From Theobroma cacao (lineage: Eukaryota > Streptophyta > Magnoliopsida > Malvales > Malvaceae): 64,000 bases of DNA. The stretch covers positions 28,313,893 through 28,377,892 of the forward strand of contig NC_030852.1 in assembly GCF_000208745.1 (NCBI RefSeq), in the 5' to 3' direction. The translations under genes and the position numbers were made by a program. The notes beneath the pieces are model-generated. The model saw nothing but the letters and a program-made list of their open reading frames with translations. It did not search any database and had not been told where the DNA came from. Positions 50,132 to 62,157 of this stretch are shown one piece after another. The first letter of the stretch is position 1. The number at the start of each line of letters is the position of its first letter.

Positions 50132-50691
50132 TTTCTAGAGCATTGAATTGAATTAACGGTTGAGGATATCAAAAGCAAAACGCACATAACTTGGGTCGGA
50201 TTGGTTTGGGTTCCAAATTTCTTTTCAGTGTTTGGGCTGTGGCCGATATTTGAGAGTCAAATTGATACATTGCTCGATATTTGGGCTAAAACTAAGGCTG
50301 GCCGAGGGCTTGCCTTTTACTACTCAATTCAACTTCATGTGCGCATACCATTGAAGCCTTAGTCTATTTTAATGCGTTAAATTATACCTCAGAAGTTTGA
50401 CCAAGGAATTTTCTTATATTATACGAGCATTCTGATTAGCCAACTTTTTCTATTATCTAAAATCTATTTATGGATTTATATATGAATATTAAAGAAAATT
50501 TTGATTGATAAAAACATTTATATTATTTAATATATCACTAAATTATCAATTTAAATATTTTTTATTTTATTATGACTAAAAAGATTTATCATGACTTGTA
50601 AATATATATATATAATTTTTTTTATGGAGAACTTCTATTATATATATTCTTATAATGCGAGGTACGCAAAGTCCAATACATCATGAAATAA

Positions 50692-52223
50692 CTAATCTTT
50701 AACATTCCTAGGAGCGCTAGTGTAGGTTACAAATTTCTCCTGAATTGAAAAACCATTATTAGCCATGAAATCTGCAGCTTTATTCCCTTCCCTATAAACA
50801 TGTCGTGAAACCACTGACCAGTGACGTTGTAGAAGATGATGAATAGCTTGAAGTAAATCTGAGTTAGAGCAAGGATGTGACAATGTAGACTTGATAGCTT
50901 GGACAACTGTTTTATTGTTAACTTGCAGATCAACCTTCCTAAATCTCAAGTCCCACACCAATAGCAAGCCTTTGTTTTCAAGGCAAGTTTGAGAGCTTAG
51001 CTACTGATGGTTCGGCGGGGCCCGGATGAGGAAGGTCACCTCCCTTTTTACCTTGCGGAGAGGCAATGTGGCTTCAGAAGAGGAAGCGTTATGCTGGTTG
51101 GTCTAAAGGTTTTGTTGCGTCGACTTTGTCCTGGTTCCTGAATCACTTTTCTGCTCTTTTTGCTCCTTGCTGATTAGGAATTACTTGTGTCTTTTTGTTT
51201 GATTCTGATTGCCTTGGTGTTAAGTCTTTTGATCCTTGGCTTTGAATGGGTGTATTGGGAAAGTATACCCTTACTGGGAATGGGCATACTAACCCATACT
51301 CTTTGTTTTCTTACCATGGAAGTCTGCCATGGGTTTTGTAAAGGGGAAGTCCTCTTCCCATTCTTATCAATGAAATCTCCTTACGCCTTTCAAAAAAAAA
51401 TAGCAAGCCTTTGTACACAACCCATAATTCTAGCTATATGCCGTACATTTTCCAAGTTCGAGAGAGAAGTCACCTTTCCAATTACTATGGGCATCCCGAA
51501 TCACCTTTTCAACAGCTGCTTTATCTATTGAAGTCTAGAATGCACCATCAACATTAAGAGTGATCTAGTCTGGATTGGGAATTTACCATCCGATTAATTG
51601 CTTTTCGCTAGACAAAGAAACTGAACTTTTGTTCAGTATGTTAGTTGTACAAGCTGTATGTATGTCTGCTGCCCGGCTACGTATTAGAGTTAGACGACCT
51701 TCTATTGGAACCCATTTTTCTTCACGGATGTAAGACTTCCTCCACTTCCAAATAAACCAACAAGTGACTCCAAAAATAATATTCCATGGTATATTATTTA
51801 CCAAAATTTTGGTACTGTTCAAATTAAAAGACAGTCAATCTAACAAAGTAGATTCAAAGAATCTACCTTGACGATTCTAGGTAGGAGTTTGGCCCAAAGT
51901 GAAGTAACTAAGGAACAATCTCGTAACACATGCAACGTCGATTCTGCATCCAAGCGACAGAATGAGCAAGCTGGATCATGTGCAACGTGTCTTTGAACCC
52001 GGTCTTTGGTTGTAAGTAGCTTTTCATGCAAGCAAAGAAAAAGAAACGTATGAATTCTTTCTGGACCATTCCATTTCCAATCTATATTCCATAAACTGCT
52101 ACTATTATGATGCATCACATCGGCCATCTCTCTTATGGAGACATATGCCGAAGATACTGTAAATAAACTTGAAGAGGAAGGTATCTAGAAAGGCTTATCC
52201 GGTTCTAAAATGTATGTAGGTGG
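50692..52223 (-). pseudogene. LINE (non-LTR retrotransposon) relic: zf-RVT and RNase H-like region
   Basis: On the minus strand, 52223-51840 encodes the zinc-binding reverse-transcriptase domain (zf-RVT). It has an in-frame stop in KPF*IPSSS, then ACSFCRLDAESTLHVLRDC with its CxxC...HxxxxC pattern. 51822-51583 continues (GVTCWFIWKWRK). The RNase H-like part, seen as GLLLVWDLRFRKVDLQVNNK and HVYREGNKAADFMANNG, is at 50975-50692. Its upstream portion (ELWVVYKGL) is found at about 51399-51450, so the domain is split by an insertion. Frames are broken and the reverse transcriptase core is missing: a dead fragment of a plant L1-type LINE. Confidence 0.88.
50976..51398 (+). mobile_element. Retroposed insertion with poly-A and 16 bp target duplication inside the LINE
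   Basis: AATAGCAAGCCTTTGT occurs at 50960-50975 and again at 51399-51414. The DNA between ends in a short A run (51392-51400) preceded by TCAATGAAATCTCCTTACGCC, typical of the 3' end of plant LINE transcripts. Removing it rejoins the RNase H-like reading frame on the other strand. It is therefore a 5'-truncated, target-primed insertion of ~423 bp, younger than its host. Confidence 0.85.
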
Positions 52224-52617
52224 CATGCTTAGTTCACTGGAAAGAATAGAATAAGAATAAAATAGTCATTCTAAGGGAATAAAATAGATGAAGAATAACT
52301 ATTATGTAAATTGGTTCATGAGAATGGAATATGATAGAAATTGCTATTATTACTTATTTCATTATTTGGTTGGTAGGAATAATTTTAAGAATGGTTAAGG
52401 AATAATGGGTAAATGATAAAAATACCCTTTATTAAAATTTAAAGATTTTTTTAATTAAAAAATAAAAAAAAACTATGATGAGAAATAAAAACTCTTTATT
52501 AAAATTAAAAAAGAGTTTATTTTGTTAAAAGATAAAATATTCTGAGCAATAAAATCAAAATAAATTTTACTATAATTAAATAATATTTTCACCAAAAATA
52601 CAAACATATTTTTATTA

Positions 52618-52623
<6 letters not shown>

Positions 52624-52674
<51 letters not shown>
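52624..52674. repeat. Poly-A tract of 51 bases
   Basis: Uninterrupted A homopolymer inside the MITE-like element. The length is probably unreliable. Confidence 0.9.
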
Positions 52675-52681
<7 letters not shown>

Positions 52682-52860
52682 TATGTTAACTAAAACAATT
52701 TTTGGACATAAAACGACATGAAGTTTTATCCTTTTACACTGTTTTAATTATATATATTGTTTTCATACCTGTGTAGCCCAAAAAAAATTTAAGACGAAAA
52801 TTATGGTTATTCTATATTTGTAATGTTTAATTTTTAATCTTAAAATGTTAAACCTATACA

Positions 52861-52962
52861 NNNNNNNNNNNNNNNNNNNNNNNNNNNNNNNNNNNNNNNN
52901 NNNNNNNNNNNNNNNNNNNNNNNNNNNNNNNNNNNNNNNNNNNNNNNNNNNNNNNNNNNNNN
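52861..52962. other. Assembly gap (102 N)
   Basis: Run of undetermined bases inside the low-complexity interior of the MITE-like element. The true gap size may differ. Confidence 0.99.
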
Positions 52963-53827
52963 TAAAATTGTAAAAGATATATTTGTCTAATCAATTTTTT
53001 TTCTTATTCCCAACAATTTGGAATAACTATTACAAATGGGACATTGGTAATGGCTATTCAGGCTTCTCTTGGAATAGTTATTATGAAGAATAGTCATTCC
53101 GTTGAACCAAATGCAACTTTATCTCAATAATGAGAATAGGGGAGGGATGACTATTCCATTTCCCCCAACCAAGCATGGGTTTCAACAAGAAGATTAAATT
53201 TTTCTACTGGCAGTAATATTTTATTTAAGTAATTTTATACTTTAAAAATATTTATGTTTTATATATAATAATTATTCAAATATTTACATGCAATGCACGT
53301 GATAATTAATAATAATAATATATATAAATACAGAATATATAAATACTTATGTTGCATAATTTTAATTGATGAAAATTATCATATTTGCTATTTATTTTAA
53401 AAAATTTTATTTTGAAATTTTTATGATTAACATTAATAAAAGGTTTTTAATTTTTTGTTTTCAAATTTTTATTATTAATATTAATAAATTTTATCTATTT
53501 TGTAAAGATAATTGCATCGAGTGTATTTTATTACAATATTTTTTATTCAACCTGTAAATATAAATTGTAATTGTATTGAATAAGTTTTATTAAAAAAATA
53601 TTTTTAAATTTTATTAAGATTGAACAATTATTAATTAATATTACAAAATTTTAAATTTATATAATTCAAATATTAATTATCTGTTATATATAATTATTTT
53701 TATTTATAAAAAATTAAATTCATATTTTAAATATAATTATTATTTAAAAATAAATAAAAAATTCCATTTTCATGTATAATGTTTTAATGTGACCATAAAT
53801 ATTTATAAAGCATAATGCTAAAATAAG

Positions 53828-54286
53828 TTCCTAAACTATTCAAGAATATTCAAATAAACCCTAATTCTGTTATTGCATTCAATTAAGCTTCTGTATTTTT
53901 ATTTTGAGTCAAATAAGCCCTTATGACTAATGATTGATTAATTATCATTAGTAAAAATGACACTTCTCATTTTATATTCACATGGTATTAACATAGTATT
54001 GATGTGGATAGTAAAAACTATTATATAATCATGTTATCATGTCAAATTAATTGTCATATTATTATCAATTATGATATGTCAATATACTATATTATTATCG
54101 ATTATGATATTTTAGTATTCCACGTCAGTATAGAATAACAAATAATATATTTGCTAAATTAATCATTAATTATAAGAGTTTATTTGATTCAAAATAAAAA
54201 TATAAGAATTTATTTGACTCAAAATAAAAATATAAAAATTTGATTGAATGTAATAAAAATATAAAAATTTATTTAAATTTTTATAC
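53828..54286. mobile_element. Long-inverted-repeat MITE (possibly Mutator-like)
   Basis: The left arm (about 53828-53945) contains ATTCAAATAAACCCT, TTGCATTCAATTAAGCTTC, TATTTTTATTTTGAGTCAAA and TAATGATTGATTAAT. The right arm (about 54145-54286) carries the complement of the same string in reverse order, and the GACTCAAAATAAAAATA portion appears twice. The core contains repeated CATGTTATCATG/ATTATGATAT sequence. No coding. It sits ~1.7 kb upstream of the SEUSS-like gene. Superfamily guess rests on the long arms. Confidence 0.6.
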
Positions 54287-54639
54287 CTATTAATGAATAT
54301 ATAATCATAGAATCGCTAAAGGCCATAAACAAAAAGTGGGGCCATTTAAACCCTACCAACTTGTGCCTTGCAAAATTACAAATTGTAAGAAATCAAAAAA
54401 GAAAATACAAGTTAAAACCAACGTGTTCATGTTCACACGCTTTTAGCTGTTACACACGGACCTGTGACTGGACCTTTTCTCATAAAGCATCTATAAATTA
54501 CTCTCAATTATTTAAATATTAAAAATGCATCATCAAGCATGTTAAACAAACCCTAATTATCTATTAACACAAAATTAAAAGATTTTTCTGATTTGCTCTG
54601 CCAAAACCCACACGGGGCCTTGTTTCTATTGTGAGTCTT

Positions 54640-55015
54640 CCATACACGTGGCACTCTCACGATCTATCCCTATCCTTAACCCTATTTAAGGAGAAATCCC
54701 CGAGCCCACATCCTCTAGACTCAAATCTCAAAACATCCCACTTTCACCACCCAATCAAATGCCGGCCACGTCATACGTTCCCCTCGGAATCAGATAACGT
54801 GGAAGGATCTGATTAAACAAAATCAAACCCGACGCCAAACTGTAGCGGATCATTTCTCCCAAGAGACCTACCCAAGTAGCATCATCTCTCACGATCTACC
54901 GTGGGCCGCCTAGAGATCAACGAATGCAATCTTGCCACGTCGGCCGCGAGCTCGCGTCGCCACTGCGCGATCTAACACCGACTTCGTTGGGCTATCATTG
55001 CAGGGACACGTGTCC
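54640..55015 (+). promoter_or_regulatory. ACGT-rich upstream region of the SEUSS-like gene
   Basis: Includes ACACGTGGCA near 54645, CCACGTCATACGT near 54766, GCCACGTCGGC near 54932, and a 12 bp perfect palindrome GGACACGTGTCC at 55004-55015 (G-box), all within 460 bp of the TATA box. Such cores bind bZIP and bHLH factors in plants. Regulatory role inferred. Confidence 0.5.
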
Positions 55016-55097
55016 GTGAGTTTGACACACACATTCGGTGAGATAGGGCAAAATTACCGGTGCAGCCGGTAACTCCCTCTCTGCAATTCCCGCTAGG

Positions 55098-55105
55098 TAT
55101 ATAAA
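55098..55105 (+). promoter_or_regulatory. TATA box of the SEUSS-like gene
   Basis: TATATAAA followed ~35 bases later by a CT-rich likely start region and the leader exon ending at 55236. Confidence 0.65.
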
Positions 55106-55236
55106 CAGCCTCCTTGAAAACTCTCTCTCCACCAATTTTTTCAGTTTTCCAAATTAAGTTATAAAAATAAAAAAACAGAGGAAAAAAGTAACGTTTCGCT
55201 TTTTAATTTTTTCCCTTTCCAGCTCGCGATTTTGAG

Positions 55237-55919
55237 GTTAGTAGCTTCTCTTTTTCTTCATTAGTAATTTTTTTCTTTAATTTCTTGTTTAATCCTTTTC
55301 ATTTACATAAAGTAGTTTAATCATTTTGTTAGCTCGAATCTGCTTTAATCGATCTCTTAAGCTGGGAAAGTTTACTGTTTTTTCTTGGAAAATTTGTTTT
55401 ATTTTGAAGTGATTCCTGCTTGCTATTTCTTGATCTTCTTGTTTAACTTGCTATTAAGTCTTTAATTAAGGTTAATCTGTTGATTCTGGCGGGGCTCTCA
55501 TTTCTTTTTAATTCGAGTTCGATGACAATATGGGATTTTCAATGCGTGTGATTAATTTGGGAATAGAATTTGATTAGTAGTTTGTTTCGAGTAGTAGTGT
55601 GATTTGATCGCTGATATGTGATTTTAAAGTGCAAGAATTTAAGGTTTTTAATATTCTTAACTCGATATTCTTGCTTTAGTTAGTTGGGTCCAAAATTAGG
55701 GTTTTTTGGGTAGGAGATAGTTGAAGAAGTTTGTTTCTTTACAAATTGTGAGGTTAATCTGGGAAATCTTTTGGGGCTTTCTTTAGCAGTGTTTCCAGTC
55801 TTGATTGATTTCTCTGAGTGGAATACTGTTGGAAAAGTTGTACCTTTGTTCTCTTGAAGCACATGTAATTCGGATTCTAATTTTTGTTATCTGGTTTTTC
55901 TATTATACATTGTTTTTAG
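55237..55919 (+). other. 5'UTR intron of the SEUSS-like gene
   Basis: Donor TTTGAG|GTTAGTAG and acceptor TTTTTAG|ATCTCTG enclose T-rich sequence with stops in all frames. A leader segment of ~96 bases then precedes the ATG at 56016. A second acceptor (CTCCAG near 55993) is possible. Confidence 0.55.
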
Positions 55920-56015
55920 ATCTCTGCCACAAATTGTTGAGGGCGTATTTATTATTAGAAAGGCCTGGCTCTGGATAGCTATTTAGACTCCAGCCACCAG
56001 GGTTCGGTGCCTCCA

Positions 56016-59000
56016 ATGGCACCTTCTCGGGTGGCTGGAGGGTTAACCCAATCTTCCTCAAGTTCTGGAATTTTCTTCCAAGGAGATGGGCAGTCCCAGG
56101 CTGTAGTTAACTCTCGCTTGAGCTCACCTTATGAGAACTCATCTAATTCAATTCCTGGAACTGGGCGTCCTAATTTGGGTCCGGTTTCGGGGGACATGAA
56201 CAGTGCGGTGTTGAACAGTGTGGCGAACTCAGGACCTAGTGTCGGGGCAAGTTCTTTGGTCACAGATGCAAATTCGGCATTGTCAGGAGGTCCCCACTTG
56301 CAGAGAAGTGCTAGCATTAACACGGATTCATATATGCGCTTACCAGCATCTCCGATGTCGTTTTCTTCCAACAATATAAGCATGTCAGGTTCATCGGTCG
56401 TTGATGGATCCTCTGTAGGCCAGCAGGGCTCTCATCAAGACCCAAGTGTCCAACAAATGCAGCAGAGTCAGCAGTTGCAGCAAGGGGCCTCAAGTGCTAC
56501 ATCTTTGCCCACAACACAAACTGGGCAAGTTTCACTTCCCATGGGTCCACGAGTCCCGGGGTCCTTCATGCAAGACCCTAATAATCTATCCCAGGTGCAG
56601 AAGAAACCTCGATTAGATATCAAGCAAGAAGACATTCTGCAGCAGCAGGTGCTGCAGCAACTGCTGCAGAGGCAGGACTCCATGCAGTTGCAAGGTCGAA
56701 ACCCTCAATTGCAAGCTTTAATCCAGCAGCAGAGACTTAGGCATCAGCAACAGCAGCAGTATTTGCAGTCGATGCCTCCATTGCAGAGAGCCCACTTGCA
56801 GCAACAGCAGCAACAAATGCAGTTAAGGCAGCAATTGCAACAACAGGGCATGCAGCAAGTAGCTGCAATGAAGCGCCCCTTTGATAGTGGTGTATGTGCT
56901 CGCCGGCTAATGCAATACTTATATCACCAGCGGCAAAGGCCATCTGTGAGTTCATGTTTTTTATCTACTGCATCTTGTGATAAAGTCTCTTGTATTTTAA
57001 TTGGGTTCATGTAACATTTTCAATCCTATTAAGATTGCATTTTTTTTTGGTAGAAATCTGCTATATGATCAATAATCTTGTTATTACAGTCATTAAGTTG
57101 TTCTTCTTTTTTTTTTTTTGTTAGAAATCCACTTTATGATGCCATGCATGCTTAATTATCCTGTTACTGTCTTGACATTAACTCATTTCACTTAGTAATT
57201 GGTGAAGTTAAACATTTTATTGAATCCTGTTATGACTACTTGATTTTGTAGGACAATACTATTGCATACTGGAGGAAATTTGTGGCAGAGTATTATTCTC
57301 CTCGTGCAAAGAAAAGGTGGTGTTTATCACAGTATGATAACGTCGGGAGTCATGCACTTGGTGTTTTCCCTCAAGCAGCTATGGTTCGTCTTTGTGCTTC
57401 TCTCTCTATAGTCTGTGTAACTTATGAAAATTACCTTTGTATCGCAAAGTTTAGGCCTTGCTGCCAAATTGTTTAGCTAATGAATAACCTTGCACGAATT
57501 CTTCTGTATGGATGACACTATCTCTCGCTTTGCTTCTTAAATTACATGCTTGTCTTCTAATATGTAAAATTCTTCCTTTCTTTCTTATAAATTTCAGGAT
57601 GCCTGGCAGTGTGACATTTGTGGGTCTAAGTCTGGAAGGGGGTTCGGTAAGAGATTTATGAGCATTTACTTTGTTCCAGACTGTATTTTTTTTGTTGATT
57701 TTGTTAGGAATTACAGTTTAGAAATAGGGTAAGAGAAAAAGACATTCCTTAGCCTGTATTTGTTAGATAATGCTATTTGCAGTAAATTCATAACTTGCTT
57801 TTCATTGGTTTTTAGTTTTATCTAGCTTATCTCAAACTTTCCATGATTATAGAATATCCATTTTTCGCTTTCTATATATTGACATATAGGATTGAAGAGG
57901 GAAATGGAATTTCTTGAATTTTTAGGTAACATGTTTGGAATTGTTGGTATTCTTTGTCAGTTTAAAAGTTTCCTCAAGTAACATTTTCACTTCTTGGTCT
58001 CTGAATTGGACAATATACTATATACCAATGGCTTGAAATTAATATGGATTGTATAATAACATTCCATGGATTTGTGGGCTCCATTATTAATACCCTTATT
58101 TTGTCTCACAAGTTAGAGAGCAGATGCCCTGTGCCTCTGGCTTTGATCTAGTTTTTCTTTGCAAAAGCCACTTATGATTGTTGGAATTCAGTATCTGGCC
58201 ACTTTCGTCATTCTGACTAACTAATTACTCTCTTATGTTTACAGAGGCAACTTTTGAAGTACTCCCAAGACTCAATGAAATCAAATTTGGCAGTGGAGTA
58301 ATGGATGAGCTTCTGTTTTTGGACTTGCCCCGTGAGTGTAGATCTACTTCTGGAATGATGATGTTGGAGTATGGAAAAGCAGTTCAAGAGAGTGTATATG
58401 AGCAGCTTCGTGTTGTTCGTGAGGGTCAGCTTCGCATCATATTCACTCAGGAATTAAAGGTTAACAGAAAAGCTGTTTCACATTTTGCAGTTGTTGCCGT
58501 AATCTGGGAATAACCTATCAACACTTTCTCTTTTGCAGATATTGTCTTGGGAGTTTTGTGCAAGGAAACATGAAGAACTTTTTCCTCGTCGTTTAGTTGC
58601 ACCTCAGGTACTAAGATTTGCTCCTTATTAGCTCTAACTTCTTGGCCAAAAGTTTTACATTTATCAGAAATTTAATTTTATTGGTATAATAGTTGTTAAC
58701 ATGCAATTGGGTATGTTTATGTTCCTTAAGGTATAATAGTAATTTTATTGGTATAGTAATTGTTAACACTCCTTTCCTATAGGGAATGCAGTTGTAGTTG
58801 ACGTTTTTTTTTTACTTAGTTTTGAACCTGTAATAAATGTTGAGTAAATTGTTAAATTGTCTGCTTTAGGAAACATGGGGTGATCTCTTCATGTAAGTTG
58901 TGAAAGGGCTGTATTGTTTCTGTTGTCATTGGTACCAATTGCTGGTCATGTGTATGCAATATATGGAACAATAAAGAGACATTTTCATCATGGAGCTTGG

Positions 59001-62000
59001 ATATTAATGGTACTTCAATTCCTATGAAAGAGAAAGGGAGGAGTTTGAAGTTTTTAAGCAAAGTGTTTGGGATCTGAAGGGAAAAGATAGTAGAGTAAAT
59101 GAGTGAAAAGGTGATAAGACTAGAGTTATCAAGTCCTGTTTACCTTGTTTTGGAGTGGAGAGGAGCATAAGAGTGAATGAGAAATTTATGTGCTATTACC
59201 ATTGCATCTCAATTTAAAATCATTACTAAAAGAAATTTTTGAGTAGAAAGCGCCAAAGTGAAATACTATGCTTTCAAACCCTTCCAATATGAGGGAATTT
59301 CAAAAATTAGCTGGCGTTTAGTTCACCTCGAAGTTCAACCCCTCAAAAAACAAAAAAAAATTCAAATAATGTAGGGTAAACCCTTTACTCCATTTCACTC
59401 AGCTCCTATATGTCCCCTTCCATCCTAACACATTGTAAATGTCGCTCTGCATCTGTTGATAATGTTAGAGAGAATAATAAAGAAAGCCCAAAATGGTGTT
59501 TTTAGTTGACTTGAACCTTTATAAGGAGCAGGCCAAAAGATGTAAATTGTTTTTGTTGCTTTCATGGTTTTATGTTAATGGTTTAATCTCTAAAATTGCT
59601 TTCTTTGTTATGTGTAAGCGGTTATTTTTAACTAATTCTATCTCTGTTTGAAACACTTCCTAAACTACATATGGGTTTGCCATTTCCTGATCAGATGTAA
59701 TTTTGTTTAAGTTCTCTAAAGACAACTGATATAACTTGAACTTGTCAATCATGCAGGTAAACCAGTTACTTCATGTGGCACAAAAATGCCAGAGCACAAT
59801 ATCTGATGGTGGATCTGAGGGTGTTTCTCAGCAGGACTTGCAAACAAACAGCAATATGTGAGTTAATCATACAAAAGCCAAATTCTTTTTATTCCATGAT
59901 TGATGTTACTTATTGGATTCTTATGGTTAGAGCCCTTAAGATCTTTGAGCAGATAAGTTGCTCGAAGTCTTTACTTGAGAAACCCTGGAAGTACGAAGCT
60001 CATCTGGTTTGTTATGTGTGGTTTACCGTCCTTGAGTGCAATTAAGCGATTGGGCACAACACCAAAATGTGATTTTGCTGGATCCTGAAAGAGTAGCGTT
60101 AGTTTTAACTGAACTTCTAGTTGTAGAAGCTTAGACTGGATTTCTTTTTTTGTTAAATTAGCGAAGGTTTTAGTGAGTGCTTAATTTTTGGTTTGCATGT
60201 ACTCAGAATCTATTCCCTGGCCTTTAGAGTTTTGCTGATACACAATTGATTGCTTTCTCTCAGGGTTCTGACGGCTGGACGACAGCTTGTGAAGAGTTTG
60301 GAGTTACAATCACTGAATGACTTGGGTTTTTCGAAAAGATATGTGAGATGTTTGCAGGTACAGTTATGGCTTTGTGCATGTATCGGTGAATAATATTCTT
60401 TATTGAGTTTTCTTACAGTTTTTCCATAATTTGTTTTAGATTGCTGAGGTTGTCAATAGCATGAAAGATCTCATAGATTTTTGTCGAGAGCACAAGGTTG
60501 GGCCGATTGGTGAGTTGTATTGTATGCCTTACTGACTTCTTGACATTTTGATAGTTTTTCTTTTGTTCATCTTATCTGCTGGCCACAATCATGGAATTGT
60601 ATCATAATAGGTGGATGCTCTAACTTTGATATATTGTGGCATACTTTCTTTTCTAATATTTAAGAAAATGAAATGATTCCAAGCTTGTTTCTATATTGTT
60701 AGTTGGTATTTAGTTAAGATGTGTGTGAGGGAGTAAAGCCTTTTTATGTAGCGTACAAATGATCTTCAGCTGCTTCATTCTAGTGCTTCATTTTTGTTTA
60801 AGAAAATTTAATCAGCCTTGTAAAGATTGTGGTGGGCATCACCTGCTTACCTTTCCTTCTATTAGGGAGAATGTTTGCATTGCATGCTTTGCATTTACTG
60901 GAAGTTTTTGGATAGCCTTTGTTTTCTTTCCCTGATTTTTTCACAATTTGTAATCTCTTTCTGTTTATCAGCCTTTTGTTTTCTTCTTCGGATGCTTATG
61001 CCCCTTTCTGTTTTTATCAGTATGAAATGTGCAATCCACTTGGGCAAAAAGTAACCATATCTCTGGATCTTTGTTCTGCTAAAGTTTTGGTGTTTGTTAT
61101 GCTTGATCTACATATTGGTTAGGGACTATTAAGTGTTTTTGGCCACATTAGGGCTACAGTTTAGTTTATGTGAATGGAGGTAAAACCGTTTTATCATTGA
61201 TTCTAAACTTCTGTTTGCTTAAACACCATATTTGCAGAGGGCTTGAAAACTTATCCTCGACATGCCACTACAGCCAAGCTCCAAATGCAAAACATGCAGG
61301 AAATGGAGCAGCTAGCAAATGTACAGGGTCTGCCAACTGACAGGAATACTCTCAATAAGCTTATGGCATTGCATCCTGGAATAAACAATCCAATGGGCAA
61401 CAACCATCACATGGTTGGTCGAGGGACTTTAAGCGGATCAGCACAAGCTGCTTTGGCACTTACTAACTACCAGAATCTGCTCATGAGACAGAATTCAATG
61501 AATTCAAACCCTAACTCACTTCATCAGGAAGCTTCATCTTCCTTCAATAATTCTAACCAGAGTCCATCTTCAAATTTCCAAGGGCCTGCTGCCTTATTAC
61601 CAGGATCCATGCAGACCCTGCCTGTTAGTGGCTTATCAAGCCCTCATTTACCAGCTGCTCAGCAGCCACAACAGCAGCAGCAACTGCAGCAGCGCACATT
61701 AAGCGCTAATAACTTAATCCAACAGAACCATCCGCAGTCCTCTCAGGGTAATCAGGCTTTACAACAACAAATGATCCAACAGCTGCTACGTGAGATGTCT
61801 AATAACAGTACGGGAGTTCAACAGCAGTCCCTGAGTGGGCAGAATGTGAATGGGAGTATGGCAAGAAATGGAGTGGGCTTCGGAAGCAACACTGGTGCTG
61901 TGGCCCCAGCTGCCTCTAATGTGTCAGGAAGTGTTGCAGGGCCTGCACCAAGCCGAAGCAACAGTTTTAAAGCTCCTTCAAACAGTGATTCTTCAGCAGC

Positions 62001-62157
62001 TGGTGGCAACAATGGATTCAACCAGAGAGCACCTGATTTGCCTCAGAATCTCCATTTGCAGGATGATATAGTTCCGGATATAGCTCATGAGTTCACAGAG
62101 AATGGGTTTTTTAACAGTGACCTTGACGATAATATGGGTTATGGCTGGAAGGCATGA
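56016..62157 (+). CDS. SLK2: SEUSS-LIKE (SLK) transcriptional corepressor
   Basis: Nuclear adaptor related to LIM-domain-binding proteins. SEU/SLK proteins bridge LEUNIG-type corepressors to DNA-binding factors in flower, ovule and embryo development and in stress responses. Nine coding exons: 56016-56945, 57252-57383, 57598-57646, 58245-58459, 58539-58607, 59757-59857, 60264-60357, 60440-60509 and 61238-62157, giving 859 aa. The N-terminus (SSSSGIFFQGD, HLQRSASINTDSYMRLPASP) and a Q-rich stretch (about 215-290) precede the conserved LDB-like core from VCARRLMQYLYHQRQRP (about 295) to about residue 540. The core includes YSPRAKKRWCLSQYDNVG and LNDLGFSKRYVRCLQ. A Q/S-rich C-terminal third ends DDNMGYGWKA. 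The ATG at 56016 was chosen because the open frame starts only three codons upstream, with no earlier ATG. It is closer to SLK1-3 than to SEUSS itself; the exact paralogue is uncertain. Confidence 0.95.

Larger units (their letters stand above)
52223..53178. mobile_element. MITE-like element with ~30 bp imperfect inverted ends, containing the assembly gap
   Basis: The left end CATGCTTAGTTCACTGGAAA and the complement of the right end (CATGCTTGGTTGGGGGAAAT) match. Sub-terminal ATTCTATT/AATAGTCATTC motifs mirror each other over ~100 bp. The motif resembles the common plant MITEs with GGTTGG..GGAATGGAATAG ends. The interior is AT-rich with a 51-base A run and 102 Ns. It directly abuts the 5' side of the LINE fragment. 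Target duplication not seen. Confidence 0.6.

Noticed and set aside
53366..53557. 63-codon Phe/Ile/Asn/Lys open frame
   Set aside because: Composition follows the extremely AT-rich DNA; no sign of selection.
59080..59400. Possible transposon insertion in the SLK intron (GTTTACCTTG..TTTGGAGTGGAGA and ..GCTGGCGTTTAGTTCACC)
   Set aside because: Ends look faintly like inverted MITE termini, but the match is too weak to support by eye and no duplication was found.
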